From Acinetobacter pecorum (GTDB taxonomy: Bacteria > Pseudomonadota > Gammaproteobacteria > Pseudomonadales > Moraxellaceae): a stretch of 64,000 nt of DNA. The stretch is from assembly GCF_014837015.1 (NCBI RefSeq), contig NZ_JACSPT010000001.1, positions 280,621 through 344,620 on the forward strand. The letters are read 5' to 3'. The notes below the pieces were generated by a model. That model was not told the origin of the DNA. It made no database searches and saw only the letters and a program-made list of their open reading frames with translations. Each line of letters begins with the position of its first letter. Position 1 is the stretch's first letter. Below, piece by piece: positions 63,863-64,000 of the stretch. A program made the translations under genes and the position numbers.

Positions 63863-64000
63863 TTAATTCACTCTTATAAAACTTAAAAAGGCGATATCGT
63901 CGGCCACATGTTCTGGTACCTGAAAAGACTGATGTTGTAAATGGTGTAATAATTGCGAGAATTGTTCATTTAATCCGCCATCAAAAGGCTCCAGTGCACC
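63863..64000 (-). CDS. C-terminal end of a PP2C/SpoIIE-type phosphatase (GigA-like, partial)
   Basis: The last 45 codons are visible: GALEPFDGGLNEQFSQLLHH, LQHQSFQVPEHVADDIAFLS, FIRVN, then stop. The DDIAFLSF ending is the final motif of PP2C/SpoIIE phosphatases, with the metal-binding Asp pair. It lies 112 nt upstream of the STAS gene in the same direction, as expected for a RsbU-type phosphatase and its substrate. The rest lies beyond the window. Confidence 0.72.
   Translation of the reverse strand, partial: GALEPFDGGLNEQFSQLLHHLQHQSFQVPEHVADDIAFLSFIRVN

Overview
This 64 kb window is a stretch of bacterial chromosome that reads as the genus Acinetobacter (Gammaproteobacteria, Moraxellaceae). 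The basis is protein character and gene content recognised by eye: a ZnuD-like zinc receptor, a BaeS/BaeR pair with a Spy-like lipoprotein, two tandem acyl-CoA dehydrogenases, a thioredoxin with a WCAPC active site, a STAS-domain protein beside a PP2C-type phosphatase, and moderate GC. No species call is possible. I see no rRNA, tRNA, CRISPR array, integrase, transposase or prophage. It is mostly core genome.

Layout. 1-2 kb: start of a membrane protein and aspS. 2-9 kb: a DUF4184 membrane protein diverging from a histidine-rich zinc TonB receptor (znuD) across a 19-bp palindrome that looks like a Zur operator, then a phospholipase D-family protein, small hypotheticals and PsiE. 9-13 kb: two paralogous acyl-CoA dehydrogenases. 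13-16 kb: a duplicated-module Spy-like lipoprotein diverging from baeS-baeR. 16-22 kb: acetyltransferase, YjbR-family protein, selO, a fatty-acid desaturase and a glycerophosphodiesterase. 21.6-24.3 kb: a cobalamin module (adenosyltransferase, BtuB receptor, cobalamin riboswitch). 24.5-30.8 kb: trpF-trpB, an acyl-CoA synthetase, and a sugar-lactone oxidase with a PLP enzyme.

31-44 kb holds the translation cluster thrS-infC ... rpmI-rplT ... pheS-pheT-ihfA. It is broken up by nine unrelated genes: HAD phosphatase, membrane protein, Hsp20, GST, two small membrane proteins, GNAT, a tail-anchored protein and a decayed remnant. infC begins at an ATT codon, so ATG/GTG/TTG-only gene finding misses its first 18 codons. 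44-52 kb: an Ala/Ser-rich lipoprotein, rho, trxA, then ppx-accA-tilS-proC-yggT in one direction. 52-64 kb: polA, a giant DUF2339 membrane protein, an MscS channel with a DUF432 partner, gspE, a secreted hypothetical, ohr, a nitrilase-family hydrolase, and a STAS protein with the end of its probable phosphatase partner.

The main non-coding signals are: (i) a family of short CCTCTCC/GGAGAGG palindromic repeats, at six places, five of them between convergent genes and one (a facing pair) inside pheS-pheT; (ii) four DnaA-box-like 9-mers within 68 bp at the 3' end of selO; (iii) candidate leader hairpins before thrS and rpmI; (iv) many clear Rho-independent terminators, often bidirectional.
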